64,000 nucleotides of DNA from an uncultured Bacteroides sp. GTDB lineage: Bacteria; Bacteroidota; Bacteroidia; Cytophagales; Cyclobacteriaceae. Each line of letters opens with the position of its first letter. Position 1 is the first letter of the stretch. The notes under the pieces are model-generated. The model was not told the DNA's origin, searched no databases, and saw only the letters and a program-made list of their open reading frames with translations. Where the stretch lies: positions 1 through 64,000 of the forward strand of contig CABHOV010000030.1 of assembly GCA_902168185.1 (NCBI GenBank), written 5' to 3'. Of the stretch, positions 54,457 to 63,793 are shown in pieces. Position numbers and translations under genes: made by a program.

Positions 54457-57400
54457 GTGAGACCCCACGCGACTTTTATTGTCCTATTTTGTTTACTGAC
54501 TTCGCTAGCGAAAGGTCAGTACTATCATTTTGAAACGATCACCGAGCAACATGGATTGTCTGACAATCGTGTTACTTGTTTTCTGAAAGACCGAACGGGC
54601 TTTATGTGGATCGGCACTGCCAACGGGCTAAACCGTTACGATGGTTTTCAATTTAGAATTTACAGGCCTGGCAATAAACAGTTCAACATTTCGCATGAAC
54701 ACATCAATGATATTGAACAGGACAAGTCCGGACGACTTTGGATCGCTACCTGGAATGGACTGAATGTATTGGATGTTGAAAAAGATAGCCTCTATATTTT
54801 TTCTTCCGATGATAAAGCCAGTCGGCAGAATAAAGACAAACTCAGCAGCGCGCTGATCTGGGATATATATGCGGATGTACAAAACAGAATCTGGATAGCA
54901 CCTGACTCCCGCGATCTCTGCTACTATGATCTCATGACGCGCGCGTTCATTTATTTTCCATGGAGAACGTTTGTACAAAAAACACTGCCAACACGGCCGA
55001 CAAGTGCTTACACGGCTATTCAAAAAATTATTCCGAAGTCTGCCGATGAATTATGGCTCGGCACAACGGCCGGGCTCTTCAGCTTTAACACGCGGAAATA
55101 TACTTTTGAATATCATGGTGGTGATGATCCCGCAGACTTTGTCTCCATACGCACCAGCGCTGACCAGGAAAAGGTTTTCTTTGGACAGGAAAAGCTATAC
55201 GTCTTTCATACCGACAGCAGCGCTTTACATGAAGTTGCTCCTCGCAGTATAACTCCGTTTACCTTAAGTCATCATGAGATTTTTATTATACCTACATTAA
55301 AAGGACTGTGGATACTTGATCCGGAAACAGAACAAGCCGCTCCACTTCTTGTAGATGACGTAAACCCGTTCAGTATACATCATGAAAATGTTACCGATGT
55401 ATATCAGCACGGAGGCATCACCTGGATTGGCACATCGCGAGGTATACGAATTCATGATCAACACACCAATCTGTTTCCATTTACACCCGTGTTTACAGAT
55501 GCCAGCACATCACTCTCCGGAAACTGTTATCATATTCTTGACAGTGAAAAAGATGGCAAATACTATATCAGCTCCTATACTCTTAACAAGCTTATTGTCA
55601 TCGATAAAAAAAATGGAAGTATACAGGAGATCACTTCGCTCGATGGAAAACCGTTGCTGAAATGTGCCTATACCTTTGAAGACTCTCAGCAACGATTGTG
55701 GGTATTAACCAGCAGGAATATATTTATCTCCGACACAACGCATCAGAACTTCAAGGCTTTTCCATATCCGGAACGGGAAGACAATTATCTGTTTAACGAG
55801 ATGATCGAAGATGAGCTTGGGAATTTCTGGTTTGCTTCCATGCGCTATGGCGTTTTTCATTTCGACTCGGAAACAGAAGTATGGAAACTTTTCACCGAAA
55901 AGGAAGATGGATTCTTTGCTTCACGTCCTACGTCACTGCTCTCCGACCCGAAACATCACATGGTGTGGATTGGCGACTACGGCTTCGGTATATTTCAGTA
56001 TGACCTGACGAAAAATAAATTCAAATATACCGGAACGGATATGAGTGATCCACATAGTCTACACTCCTCGCTGGTGAATGATCTTACGCTTGATAAAAAT
56101 GGAGATGTCTGGATCGCCACTACTTCCGGAGGTGTGAGTAAATATTCCTATAGTGCACCTGCAGGAAAAAACTTCGCCACCTATTCCATCGAAAATGGAT
56201 TACCTGAAAGTACTATTCAATCCATCGAAGTAGACGATCATGGGAATCTCTGGCTTGTGTCGTTCAAAGGACTTACGTGCATTAACCCCAATGGAAAAGT
56301 TATACATCACTACGACAAGACTTCAGGATTACCCTTTTCGAATTTAAGCACAGCCATTACACGCAACGGTAAAGGCGAGTTAATGACGGGTGCTGGAAAT
56401 GGTTTTATAAAATTTCATCCGGATAGTCTCGTACATCATTCCGATAAATTTCCGGTGGTAATTACCCTTGCGCAAATAAGCGATAGTGTTATCACGTCTT
56501 TGAAGGAATCCGTATTCCCGTATCAGCAAAACGAGTTGATGATTGAATTCGCTGCGCTGACCTTTACGCTGCCCAACCAGGTAAAGTATTTTTACAAGCT
56601 CGATGGTTTTGACAACGACTGGATTGATGCTGGCAATAAACATACTGCACACTATATAAATCTGAGCGATGGTCACTATACATTTCAGGTAAGAGCGGTC
56701 GATCAAACAGGGAAACCATCTTCGAATATTGCCTCCATTGAATTTACAATCACACCTCCGTTTTGGAAACAGTGGTGGTTCTTAACGATCGTGATTGGCA
56801 TTGCAGCCTATGCGATGTATTCCGGAACTATTTCACTTCAACGCACTTTTACAGCTCAAAAAATACTGAATCAATTCGCTACGTCACTCTATAACAAAAA
56901 CACGGTGAAAGATGTATTCTGGACCGTGGCTTTGAATTGTGTAGACCTGCTCAAGTTTGAAGATTGCGTGGTATATCTTATGATTCCCGAAGCACAAATC
57001 CTTGTACAAAAAGCGGCAGCGGGTCCAAAGAGTCACGAGCCATTTCGCATCATGAACCCGATTGAAATCCCGGTAGGAAAAGGTATAGTAGGCACAGTGG
57101 CAAAAACGGGCAAGTCAGAAATTATTACCGATACTTCGAGAGACAGAAGGTATATAATTGACGATCAGTCACGCTTGTCGGAACTTACCGTGCCCATTGT
57201 AGTAGAGGGAAAAGTGTTTGGTATAATTGACTCCGAACACAGTCAAAAGAATTTTTACAACCGCTGGCATTTGCAAATGGTGGAAGAGATTGCCGCTATA
57301 TGCAGCGCCAAGATCAGCCGGTATTTTGTGGAGGAACAAATTCGCAGTAAAGTAGCGCGCGACTTGCACGATGATATGGGCTCAACGTTGTCGAGTATTA

Positions 57401-57933
57401 AAATCATGAGCAATATTGCTTTGGAGAAACGCGAAACGGAAGCATCACAAGGATACTTGAAATCAATACGTCAGAATGCTGCTCTCATGCAGGAAAGTAT
57501 GAGCGACATCGTGTGGGCTATCAATCCTGAAAATGATTCACTCGAAAAAGTAATCATCCGCATGAAAGAGTTTACAGCCGAAATTCTCGAACCGCTGGAC
57601 ATACATTATGAATTTATTGAAGACGGAGATTTTGCAACGGCACGGCTAGACTTGCATGTGCGAAAAGATTTTTACCTGATTTTTAAAGAGGCTATTAACA
57701 ATACCGCGAAGTATAGCGGTTGCCGGAGATTGATCGTTCACCTGACGCGTTTTACACAGGGAATACGTTTGCGGATCAGTGATGATGGTACGGGCTTCGA
57801 CATTTCTAAGATTTCAGCCGGCAATGGATTAAAAAATATGCGTTACCGCGCAGAATCTATTCACGCTGTATTACAGATAGAATCGGTACCCAATGAAGGC
57901 ACCAGCATTATTTTAAGAATCCCGCTCACATAA
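54457..57933 (+). CDS. Giant one-piece sensor kinase: two-component propeller, Y_Y_Y, GAF, HisKA_3
   Basis: 1158 residues from a GTG start (RPHATFIVLFCLL is a signal/anchor). Two-component-regulator propeller repeats fill about 25-640 (FMWIGTANGLNRYDG, LWIATWNGLNVLD, DVWIATTSGGVSKY). A Y_Y_Y domain spans about 690-760 and a membrane span about 765-785. A GAF domain (about 815-945) carries KGIVGTVAKTGKSEIITDTS. The HisKA_3 dimerisation domain has the phospho-accepting His971 in RDLHDDMGSTLSS. The HATPase domain (about 1050-1158) has FKEAINNTAKYS and DDGTGFD. It senses a periplasmic ligand. A NarL-type response regulator gene lies 44 bases downstream and is almost certainly its partner. Confidence 0.93.
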   Translation: MRPHATFIVLFCLLTSLAKGQYYHFETITEQHGLSDNRVTCFLKDRTGFMWIGTANGLNRYDGFQFRIYRPGNKQFNISHEHINDIEQDKSGRLWIATWNGLNVLDVEKDSLYIFSSDDKASRQNKDKLSSALIWDIYADVQNRIWIAPDSRDLCYYDLMTRAFIYFPWRTFVQKTLPTRPTSAYTAIQKIIPKSADELWLGTTAGLFSFNTRKYTFEYHGGDDPADFVSIRTSADQEKVFFGQEKLYVFHTDSSALHEVAPRSITPFTLSHHEIFIIPTLKGLWILDPETEQAAPLLVDDVNPFSIHHENVTDVYQHGGITWIGTSRGIRIHDQHTNLFPFTPVFTDASTSLSGNCYHILDSEKDGKYYISSYTLNKLIVIDKKNGSIQEITSLDGKPLLKCAYTFEDSQQRLWVLTSRNIFISDTTHQNFKAFPYPEREDNYLFNEMIEDELGNFWFASMRYGVFHFDSETEVWKLFTEKEDGFFASRPTSLLSDPKHHMVWIGDYGFGIFQYDLTKNKFKYTGTDMSDPHSLHSSLVNDLTLDKNGDVWIATTSGGVSKYSYSAPAGKNFATYSIENGLPESTIQSIEVDDHGNLWLVSFKGLTCINPNGKVIHHYDKTSGLPFSNLSTAITRNGKGELMTGAGNGFIKFHPDSLVHHSDKFPVVITLAQISDSVITSLKESVFPYQQNELMIEFAALTFTLPNQVKYFYKLDGFDNDWIDAGNKHTAHYINLSDGHYTFQVRAVDQTGKPSSNIASIEFTITPPFWKQWWFLTIVIGIAAYAMYSGTISLQRTFTAQKILNQFATSLYNKNTVKDVFWTVALNCVDLLKFEDCVVYLMIPEAQILVQKAAAGPKSHEPFRIMNPIEIPVGKGIVGTVAKTGKSEIITDTSRDRRYIIDDQSRLSELTVPIVVEGKVFGIIDSEHSQKNFYNRWHLQMVEEIAAICSAKISRYFVEEQIRSKVARDLHDDMGSTLSSIKIMSNIALEKRETEASQGYLKSIRQNAALMQESMSDIVWAINPENDSLEKVIIRMKEFTAEILEPLDIHYEFIEDGDFATARLDLHVRKDFYLIFKEAINNTAKYSGCRRLIVHLTRFTQGIRLRISDDGTGFDISKISAGNGLKNMRYRAESIHAVLQIESVPNEGTSIILRIPLT

Positions 57934-57977
57934 ACAGGGTATCTGACAAAACAACCCACGTCGTATATTGCACACCG

Positions 57978-58613
57978 GTGTCTACTCGACTTCTACTATA
58001 TGAGGATAATAAGCAGCTTCGCGAAAGTGTTGGCGCGCTGATATCCTTTTCGGAAGATTTTATACTCACCGGAAGTTTTGGCGAAGTACTATTGGTGGAG
58101 GAACAAGTAAAAACACTTCAGCCTGAAGTCATTCTAATGGACATTGACTTACCGGGAATGAATGGCATTGAAGCTGTAAAAAAGATCCGCGCGTTCAACT
58201 CATCTATATACATATTGATGCTAACCGTGTTTGACGACAACAAGCACGTACTCGATGCCATCTGTGCGGGAGCCTCCGGATATTTACTAAAAAAATATCT
58301 TCCTGAAAAGTTAATTGAATCTATTCATGAAGTAATGAATGGTGGTGCACCCATGAGCCCCGGCATTGCACGATTGGTTGTGGCACAATTGCAACAACTC
58401 CCGGCCGACCAGGCTAATAAATATCAACTCACTGCACGTGAGAAGGAAATTCTTGCAAGCCTGTCCAAAGGCAACAGCTACAAACTCATTGCAGCTCATT
58501 TTTCAATCAGCATTGATACTGTGCGCACGCACATTAAGCACATCTACGAAAAACTTCAGGTAAGAAGTCAGACAGAAGCTGTCTCAAAAGCGATCAACGA
58601 AAAATTAGTGTAG
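57978..58613 (+). CDS. NarL/FixJ-type response regulator
   Basis: 211 residues from a GTG start. The receiver domain has Asp55 as phospho-acceptor (VILMDIDLPGMNG), then MLTVFDD and GYLLKKYLPE. A LuxR-type helix-turn-helix covers about 146-205 (LTAREKEILASLSKGNSYKLIAAHFSISIDTVRTHIKHIYEKL). It lies 44 bases after the propeller kinase, whose HisKA_3 domain is the usual partner of this class. Confidence 0.92.
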   Translation: MSTRLLLYEDNKQLRESVGALISFSEDFILTGSFGEVLLVEEQVKTLQPEVILMDIDLPGMNGIEAVKKIRAFNSSIYILMLTVFDDNKHVLDAICAGASGYLLKKYLPEKLIESIHEVMNGGAPMSPGIARLVVAQLQQLPADQANKYQLTAREKEILASLSKGNSYKLIAAHFSISIDTVRTHIKHIYEKLQVRSQTEAVSKAINEKLV

Positions 58614-59135
58614 AGGCCGTGTTAAAGCACGCTTACTAAAATCACATTCCAACACAATTACTGTAACCCCAAGACTCACATTTTCGTGTGATGCACTCGA
58701 TAGGTTCCATACATTACCTTCGTGCATTGGTTTATAAAAGTTATGCGTACTGAAAAGACCCTCTCTATATCTTAATTAGTGCAACGCTGAAATATACTTT
58801 GCCTAATTAAGACTTCAGTACGTATGCTAAAAGATATATAGTTGTTGCGTTGGCTTTAGCAACAGTTGGTTGGCGCCCTGTCCGGGGAAAGTATTCCGGG
58901 ACGGTATCTTTAGGATGTGCATCGTGGCCGGTGGTTGGAACCTTGTAAAGGTATATATTTTGATGGCGTTGAAAATTACACCATCGATCAGCGTTAAAAA
59001 TAGTTTGACCTGATAAGAAACCTCTCCAACCACCGACACCACATCGACACTCCTATCGCAACTGCAGTAGTTCTATAAAGACAAAAAGAAAAAGTAGGCT
59101 TTAATCAATTTCTGTTTATAGTTTTCAAGGTGAAT
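58614..59135. other. Intergenic region, possible structured RNA locus
   Basis: No protein gene is supported. Two 10-base segments, CGGTGGTTGG (58929-58938) and CCAACCACCG (59026-59035), are perfectly complementary, with a small hairpin between them. A terminator without an obvious gene follows at 59136. A signal-peptide-like frame near 58830 lacks an in-frame ATG (MLKDI* is out of frame). A transcribed small RNA or a decayed gene would both fit. Confidence 0.35.
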
Positions 59136-59163
59136 AAAAGCGACAGTAGTGTGTCGCTTTTTT
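59136..59163 (+). terminator. Intrinsic terminator without an adjacent upstream gene
   Basis: Stem AAAAGCGACA / TGTCGCTTTT around GTAGTG, followed by a run of six Ts. The nearest plus-strand gene ends more than 500 bases upstream. Confidence 0.8.
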
Positions 59164-59215
59164 ACTATGCGGCATTTCGGACTTTAGAGTACCTTCCGGT
59201 AAACTGCCCGCTCGC

Positions 59216-59674
59216 ATGAAAAATAACGTTGACCTGTTAAAGAATAGAAGTTCCAACAACCGGCAGCATTGTATTGAATTTCTGGAGGCATTTGAAGCCC
59301 ATGATATAGATGCGATGCTTCATCGTTGCACACCGGATGCAACCGTTCAATTTATTCCTTTAGGAAAATCATTTGCTGGCAATGTCCACTCCCTCGGGCG
59401 TATATTCTGGAATGCATTCCTTGAAAGCTTCTCCGACCTGAAGATCATCTTTCATCACACCAATTGGGTAGAAGAAGATGCAGACCGAATCACTATGCTC
59501 ATTACACTTCAGGCTTTACATACCTATACCTTTGCAGGAATTAAAAGTGAAGGGCGTGAGTTAAACTGCAAACACCTGGTGATCTTTCAACTGAATGAAA
59601 ACAGTAAGATTACAAATATAGAGGTGAGCTGGAATCACCGTGAAATGAAAGCACAGCTTACCGATCGTCATTAA
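59216..59674 (+). CDS. NTF2/SnoaL-like protein
   Basis: 152 residues. IEFLEAFEAHDIDAMLHRCTPDATVQFIPLG at about 22-52 and the later strand pair VIFQLNENSKITNIEVSWNH fit the SnoaL/NTF2 cone fold, which binds small hydrophobic ligands or polyketide intermediates. No signal peptide. The N-terminal 15 residues are poorly conserved in type. It follows the orphan terminator and precedes the S9 peptidase gene; no operon is implied. Confidence 0.8.
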   Translation: MKNNVDLLKNRSSNNRQHCIEFLEAFEAHDIDAMLHRCTPDATVQFIPLGKSFAGNVHSLGRIFWNAFLESFSDLKIIFHHTNWVEEDADRITMLITLQALHTYTFAGIKSEGRELNCKHLVIFQLNENSKITNIEVSWNHREMKAQLTDRH

Positions 59675-59755
59675 AGACCGTTCATAAGATTTATTTTAAA
59701 AGCATCTGTTCAATACGTGATTCTCCGGATATTGCAGATTGAATCAACTCACCTC

Positions 59756-61891
59756 ATGAAAAATCTATCCTATTGGATGGCATTCTTCTGTGCACTCAGC
59801 ATAGCAGGCTGCAACCAAGAAAAAGAAACCAGTCACTATCCAAACGTTCAACCTCAAAAAGCAGAAAAAAAACCTTTTGAAATAGTATCCCGTCACGGTC
59901 ACAAACGTGTTGACGATTACTATTGGCTGAAGAACCGTGAAGACTCTGCAGTAATACAATATCTAAAGGCTGAGAATGCATATGTCGACACCATGCTTAG
60001 CCATACAAAACCATTGCAGGAAAAACTTTTCAATGAGATGAAAGGACGCATCAAAGAAAAAGATGAGTCAGTTCCCTATAAACTTGATGACTACTATTAC
60101 TATACCCGCTATGAAGAAGGATACGAGTATCCCGTATTTTGCCGTAAGAAAAGTTCGCTCGATACAGCCGAAGAAATCATCGCCAATGGTAATGACCTAA
60201 GCAAAGGCCATAATTTTTTTGATATTGATATAGAAGTTAGTCCCGATCACAATCTTACCAGCATCATTGTAGATACAGTGGGCCGCAGATTTTATACCAT
60301 TACCATCAAAGATCTTAAAACAGGTAAAGTATATGCTGACAAGATCGGAGGAACGGAAGGACAAGCCGTGTGGTATAACGACAATAAAACCATTCTATAT
60401 GTGAAGGCTGACCCTAAAACGCTTATCGGCAACAAAGTATATAGGCATACCCTGGGGACAAATCCTTCCAGCGATGAACTGATTTACACGGAAAAGGATT
60501 CTACATTGGAATGCTTTATCTCTAAATCGAAATCCGAGAAGTATATATTTATTACCAGTGGGAGAACGGATGCCCAGGCCGTTCAGTTTATACATGCTGA
60601 TCAACCAAAGTCCAAACCCGGCATTATAGAACCGCTGCAAGCCAATATAAAATATTCTGTGGATCATGCCGGTGACAAATTCTATATACTCACGAACCTG
60701 GATGCACCGAATTATCGGATTATTGAAACACCGGTAACAAAACCTGGTAAAGCGAATTGGAGAGATCTCATCCCTCACAATGAAAAAGTATTCATCGAGA
60801 ATATAGAATTGTTCAAAGACTATCTTTTGCTTGAAGAAACTGTAGAGGGCCTGAATAAAATCCGGATCATTCGCTGGAGCGACAAATCAGAAAAGAATAT
60901 TGAATTTGAAGAAGCTGCATACTATGCGGCACTCTCGGCTAATCCTGAATTCAATACGAACATCATTCGCTATAATTACGAGTCGCTTACAACCCCCAGC
61001 TCAGTGTATGACTATGATGTAAGTACGCAGGAGAAAAAACTTTTAAAACAACAGGAAGTATTGGGAGGTTTCGACCGGGATAACTACCAGGCAGAACGGG
61101 TTATGGCAAAGGCCAGCGATGGTGCGTTGATCCCTATATCTATAGTATATAGAAAAGATTTATTCAAGAAAGACGGAACGAATCCAGGACTCCAATATGC
61201 CTATGGATCGTATGGATATTCCATGGCGCCATTTTTCAGCTCCTCACGCCTAAGCCTTCTTGACCGCGGATTTGTATATGCCATCGCACACATTCGAGGC
61301 GGCCAGGAAATGGGAGGCAAATGGTATGAAGAGGGCAAGATGTTGAACAAGAAAAATACATTTACCGATTTTATAAATTGCTCAGAATATCTGGTACAGA
61401 ATAAATATATAGCAAAAGATAAACTCTTTGCGAACGGAGGAAGTGCAGGAGGATTACTGATGGGTGCTATTACAAACATGCGCCCTGATCTATACAAAGG
61501 TGTAATCGCAGAAGTGCCATTTGTAGATGTTATCACCACCATGATGGATGAGACTATACCATTAACAACCTTCGAGTGGAAAGAGTGGGGCAACCCGAAT
61601 GTAAAAGAGGAATACGAGTATATGCTCTCCTACTCTCCGTACGATAATGTTGAGAAAAAGAACTATCCGAATCTTTTAGTCACCACAGGACTACATGATA
61701 GCCAGGTGCAATATTGGGAGCCAGCGAAGTGGGTAGCTAAACTTCGCGAATTTAAAACCGACAAGAACCTGCTCCTTTTCAAAACGAATATGAGTGCGGG
61801 TCATGGCGGTTCGTACGGAAGATTTCAGGCGTTGAAAGATGAAGCACTGGTAGATGCTTTCATGCTTGACCTCGCAGGTATTCAGGAGTAG
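59756..61891 (+). CDS. S9 prolyl oligopeptidase family lipoprotein (oligopeptidase B-like)
   Basis: 711 residues from the ATG at 59756 (MKNLSYWMAFFCALSIAGC; lipobox Cys19). The N-terminal beta-propeller (about 40-420) has DDYYWLKNREDS. The catalytic alpha/beta-hydrolase domain (about 440-711) carries Ser563 in NGGSAGGLLMG, Asp648 in TTGLHDSQV and His683 in SAGHGGSYGR. VIAEVPFVDVITTM is typical of oligopeptidase B/PtrB. It should degrade peptides after basic residues or proline in the periplasm; the preference is not resolved. A terminator follows. Confidence 0.92.
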   Translation: MKNLSYWMAFFCALSIAGCNQEKETSHYPNVQPQKAEKKPFEIVSRHGHKRVDDYYWLKNREDSAVIQYLKAENAYVDTMLSHTKPLQEKLFNEMKGRIKEKDESVPYKLDDYYYYTRYEEGYEYPVFCRKKSSLDTAEEIIANGNDLSKGHNFFDIDIEVSPDHNLTSIIVDTVGRRFYTITIKDLKTGKVYADKIGGTEGQAVWYNDNKTILYVKADPKTLIGNKVYRHTLGTNPSSDELIYTEKDSTLECFISKSKSEKYIFITSGRTDAQAVQFIHADQPKSKPGIIEPLQANIKYSVDHAGDKFYILTNLDAPNYRIIETPVTKPGKANWRDLIPHNEKVFIENIELFKDYLLLEETVEGLNKIRIIRWSDKSEKNIEFEEAAYYAALSANPEFNTNIIRYNYESLTTPSSVYDYDVSTQEKKLLKQQEVLGGFDRDNYQAERVMAKASDGALIPISIVYRKDLFKKDGTNPGLQYAYGSYGYSMAPFFSSSRLSLLDRGFVYAIAHIRGGQEMGGKWYEEGKMLNKKNTFTDFINCSEYLVQNKYIAKDKLFANGGSAGGLLMGAITNMRPDLYKGVIAEVPFVDVITTMMDETIPLTTFEWKEWGNPNVKEEYEYMLSYSPYDNVEKKNYPNLLVTTGLHDSQVQYWEPAKWVAKLREFKTDKNLLLFKTNMSAGHGGSYGRFQALKDEALVDAFMLDLAGIQE

Positions 61892-61926
61892 AATAATCCT
61901 GCTATAGTTTACCTTCAGCCAAAATA

Positions 61927-61972
61927 AAGGCGCAAAGATTCACGTTGTAAATAGTGATTGTCTTTGCGCCTT
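61927..61972 (+). terminator. Terminator of the S9 peptidase gene
   Basis: Perfect 12-bp stem AAGGCGCAAAGA / TCTTTGCGCCTT with a 22-base loop, followed by acttttta. It lies 35 bases after the stop. Confidence 0.75.
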
Positions 61973-62062
61973 ACTTTTTAAGTATAAATCATTCGGCCGA
62001 GGCCGTCACAAGTAAATGATTTAATTGTTCATGGTGTTAATGCGATCCATACTATATACTAT

Positions 62063-63793
62063 TCAATACCGCGAAGCATTCACCACTATATCTGCATTCT
62101 TCCATGCTTTGGAGAATCGCTTGGCGGTAGCGATCACTTCAGCTTTCTTACCTAGCTTTTGCTGACTCAACTGTAAGCCTATAAGGGACCAGCCATTCTC
62201 GCGATTGCTCTTCAGATCAATCAGATATACTTGTTCTGCTTCTGCAAATTGACCGGCATCAAACAATGCCGCCCCTAAAAAATGACGTGCAGGAATTTTC
62301 CAATCAGGTGGTTCCATATACCGGAGATCATCTTCTGCTTTCACAGCTTCGCGTAATGCACTTAACCCTGCCTCCAATTTATTTTGTTTAAGTAAAATTT
62401 CACCACGTAAAATATGTAGCGGCACTTTCACGATGGAGGATACCGGATTAAAAGAAAAGTATACAGATTGTAACGTATCCATTTTCGTCAAAGAATCAAG
62501 CTTCGATAATTCAAATGTTGCCTGATTTGTATTTCCTGCACGAACAAAGGCTATACCTCTGGAAAATCGCCAGATGAGCTGCGTATAGATTTGATTTTTA
62601 TCCGGAGCAGGTAACGAAAGTATATCTGTCCATTTTCCGAATCGCACATAGGCAAGCATCGGCTCAACGCCAAAGTACTGACCAAACACCGGGTTTGTGG
62701 CCACGACTATATTTCCTTTATAGGCAAGCTTCAGTGCATTTTGAATAGCCAGGTTACTACGGCCTTCCATATAGGAGCTAAACGATATAAAATCTATATT
62801 ATGAGGATAGTAGCCCATACGATACATCCCTTGATTAGCGGAAGCGGAAAGATATTCCTCATCAACTTTAACAGCCTTTACGTTCATCTCGATTGAGCGC
62901 GCGTACTGCCCGGTGCGGATATAAATATGCGAAGGCATGTGTAACAAATGACCGGCTCCCGGCATCGCTGTCTCCAAAAACTGCGCACTCGGCAAAGCAA
63001 TCTCCGGAGTGGGAGATGCTTCTACAAGATGTATATATAGGTGATGAGCTCCCGGGTGTTTAGGAAACTTACGCATTGCGCTTTCTAATATACCTTTCGC
63101 TTCTGCAATGGAAGGCTTCGGTGAACCATCTTTATTCCAGTAGTCCCACGGCATTGTATTCATAATAGCATCTGCACAAAGCGTTTGTGCCTCCGCATCA
63201 TCCGGATACTTTTGAGACAAGCGAAGCATGGCATCTGCATAGGCTCTGTTCAGGGAGTCGCGATTATCATAAGCTTTACCGTTATAGCGTGCTGCTATAG
63301 CATCAATAAAATCTTTTTCAACCTGAGATATAGGTGTTGTACGAGCCTTTGCTTTTTGCACTGCTTCAAACGCGATCCGCTCACGGTCTTTCGGATTTAC
63401 ATCGTTCAGGTTAGGACCATATGCCAGTGCAAGGCCCCAATATGCCATCGCGAAATTAGGATCAAGTCGTATTGCTTCGCGAAATGAGTGAATCGCTTCC
63501 CAGTGATTGAAACCATAGATCAACCTCAGGCCTTGTTCAAAAAACTCTTGCGCCTGAAGTGATTTTGTAGTGACCGGGTAATGAAGATCTCCAAGTCCCG
63601 GCAGCAATGTCGCCTTGGTATATATAGTATCAAGACCGTCAAGTGAAAACGAACCGCACATGGTTATTCTTGTCTCAGCGGGCCGGGTATACATTATCTT
63701 ATCAGGTCCTTCTGATTCTTTCCATGACCACAAAATGGTTACGACAAGAAGCAACAGTATAACAATTACTTTTCGGGAAAGGGTATTTTTCAT
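62063..63793 (-). CDS. TPR repeat protein, membrane anchored
   Basis: 576 residues from the ATG at 63793 (MKNTLSRKVIVILLLLVVTIL), which gives an N-terminal membrane anchor; in-frame ATGs further upstream (to 63880) would push the anchor inside. Tetratricopeptide-like helices follow: SFREAIRLDPNFAMAYWGLALAYG (about 104-127), GHLLHMPSHIYIRTGQYARSIE (about 275-296) and LSALREAVKAEDDLRY near 475. The motif HMPSHIY and PGAHHLYIHLVE are characteristic of a family of TPR proteins found in Bacteroidota and Proteobacteria, of unknown function. A protein-interaction role is presumed. Confidence 0.85.
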   Translation of the reverse strand: MKNTLSRKVIVILLLLVVTILWSWKESEGPDKIMYTRPAETRITMCGSFSLDGLDTIYTKATLLPGLGDLHYPVTTKSLQAQEFFEQGLRLIYGFNHWEAIHSFREAIRLDPNFAMAYWGLALAYGPNLNDVNPKDRERIAFEAVQKAKARTTPISQVEKDFIDAIAARYNGKAYDNRDSLNRAYADAMLRLSQKYPDDAEAQTLCADAIMNTMPWDYWNKDGSPKPSIAEAKGILESAMRKFPKHPGAHHLYIHLVEASPTPEIALPSAQFLETAMPGAGHLLHMPSHIYIRTGQYARSIEMNVKAVKVDEEYLSASANQGMYRMGYYPHNIDFISFSSYMEGRSNLAIQNALKLAYKGNIVVATNPVFGQYFGVEPMLAYVRFGKWTDILSLPAPDKNQIYTQLIWRFSRGIAFVRAGNTNQATFELSKLDSLTKMDTLQSVYFSFNPVSSIVKVPLHILRGEILLKQNKLEAGLSALREAVKAEDDLRYMEPPDWKIPARHFLGAALFDAGQFAEAEQVYLIDLKSNRENGWSLIGLQLSQQKLGKKAEVIATAKRFSKAWKNADIVVNASRY

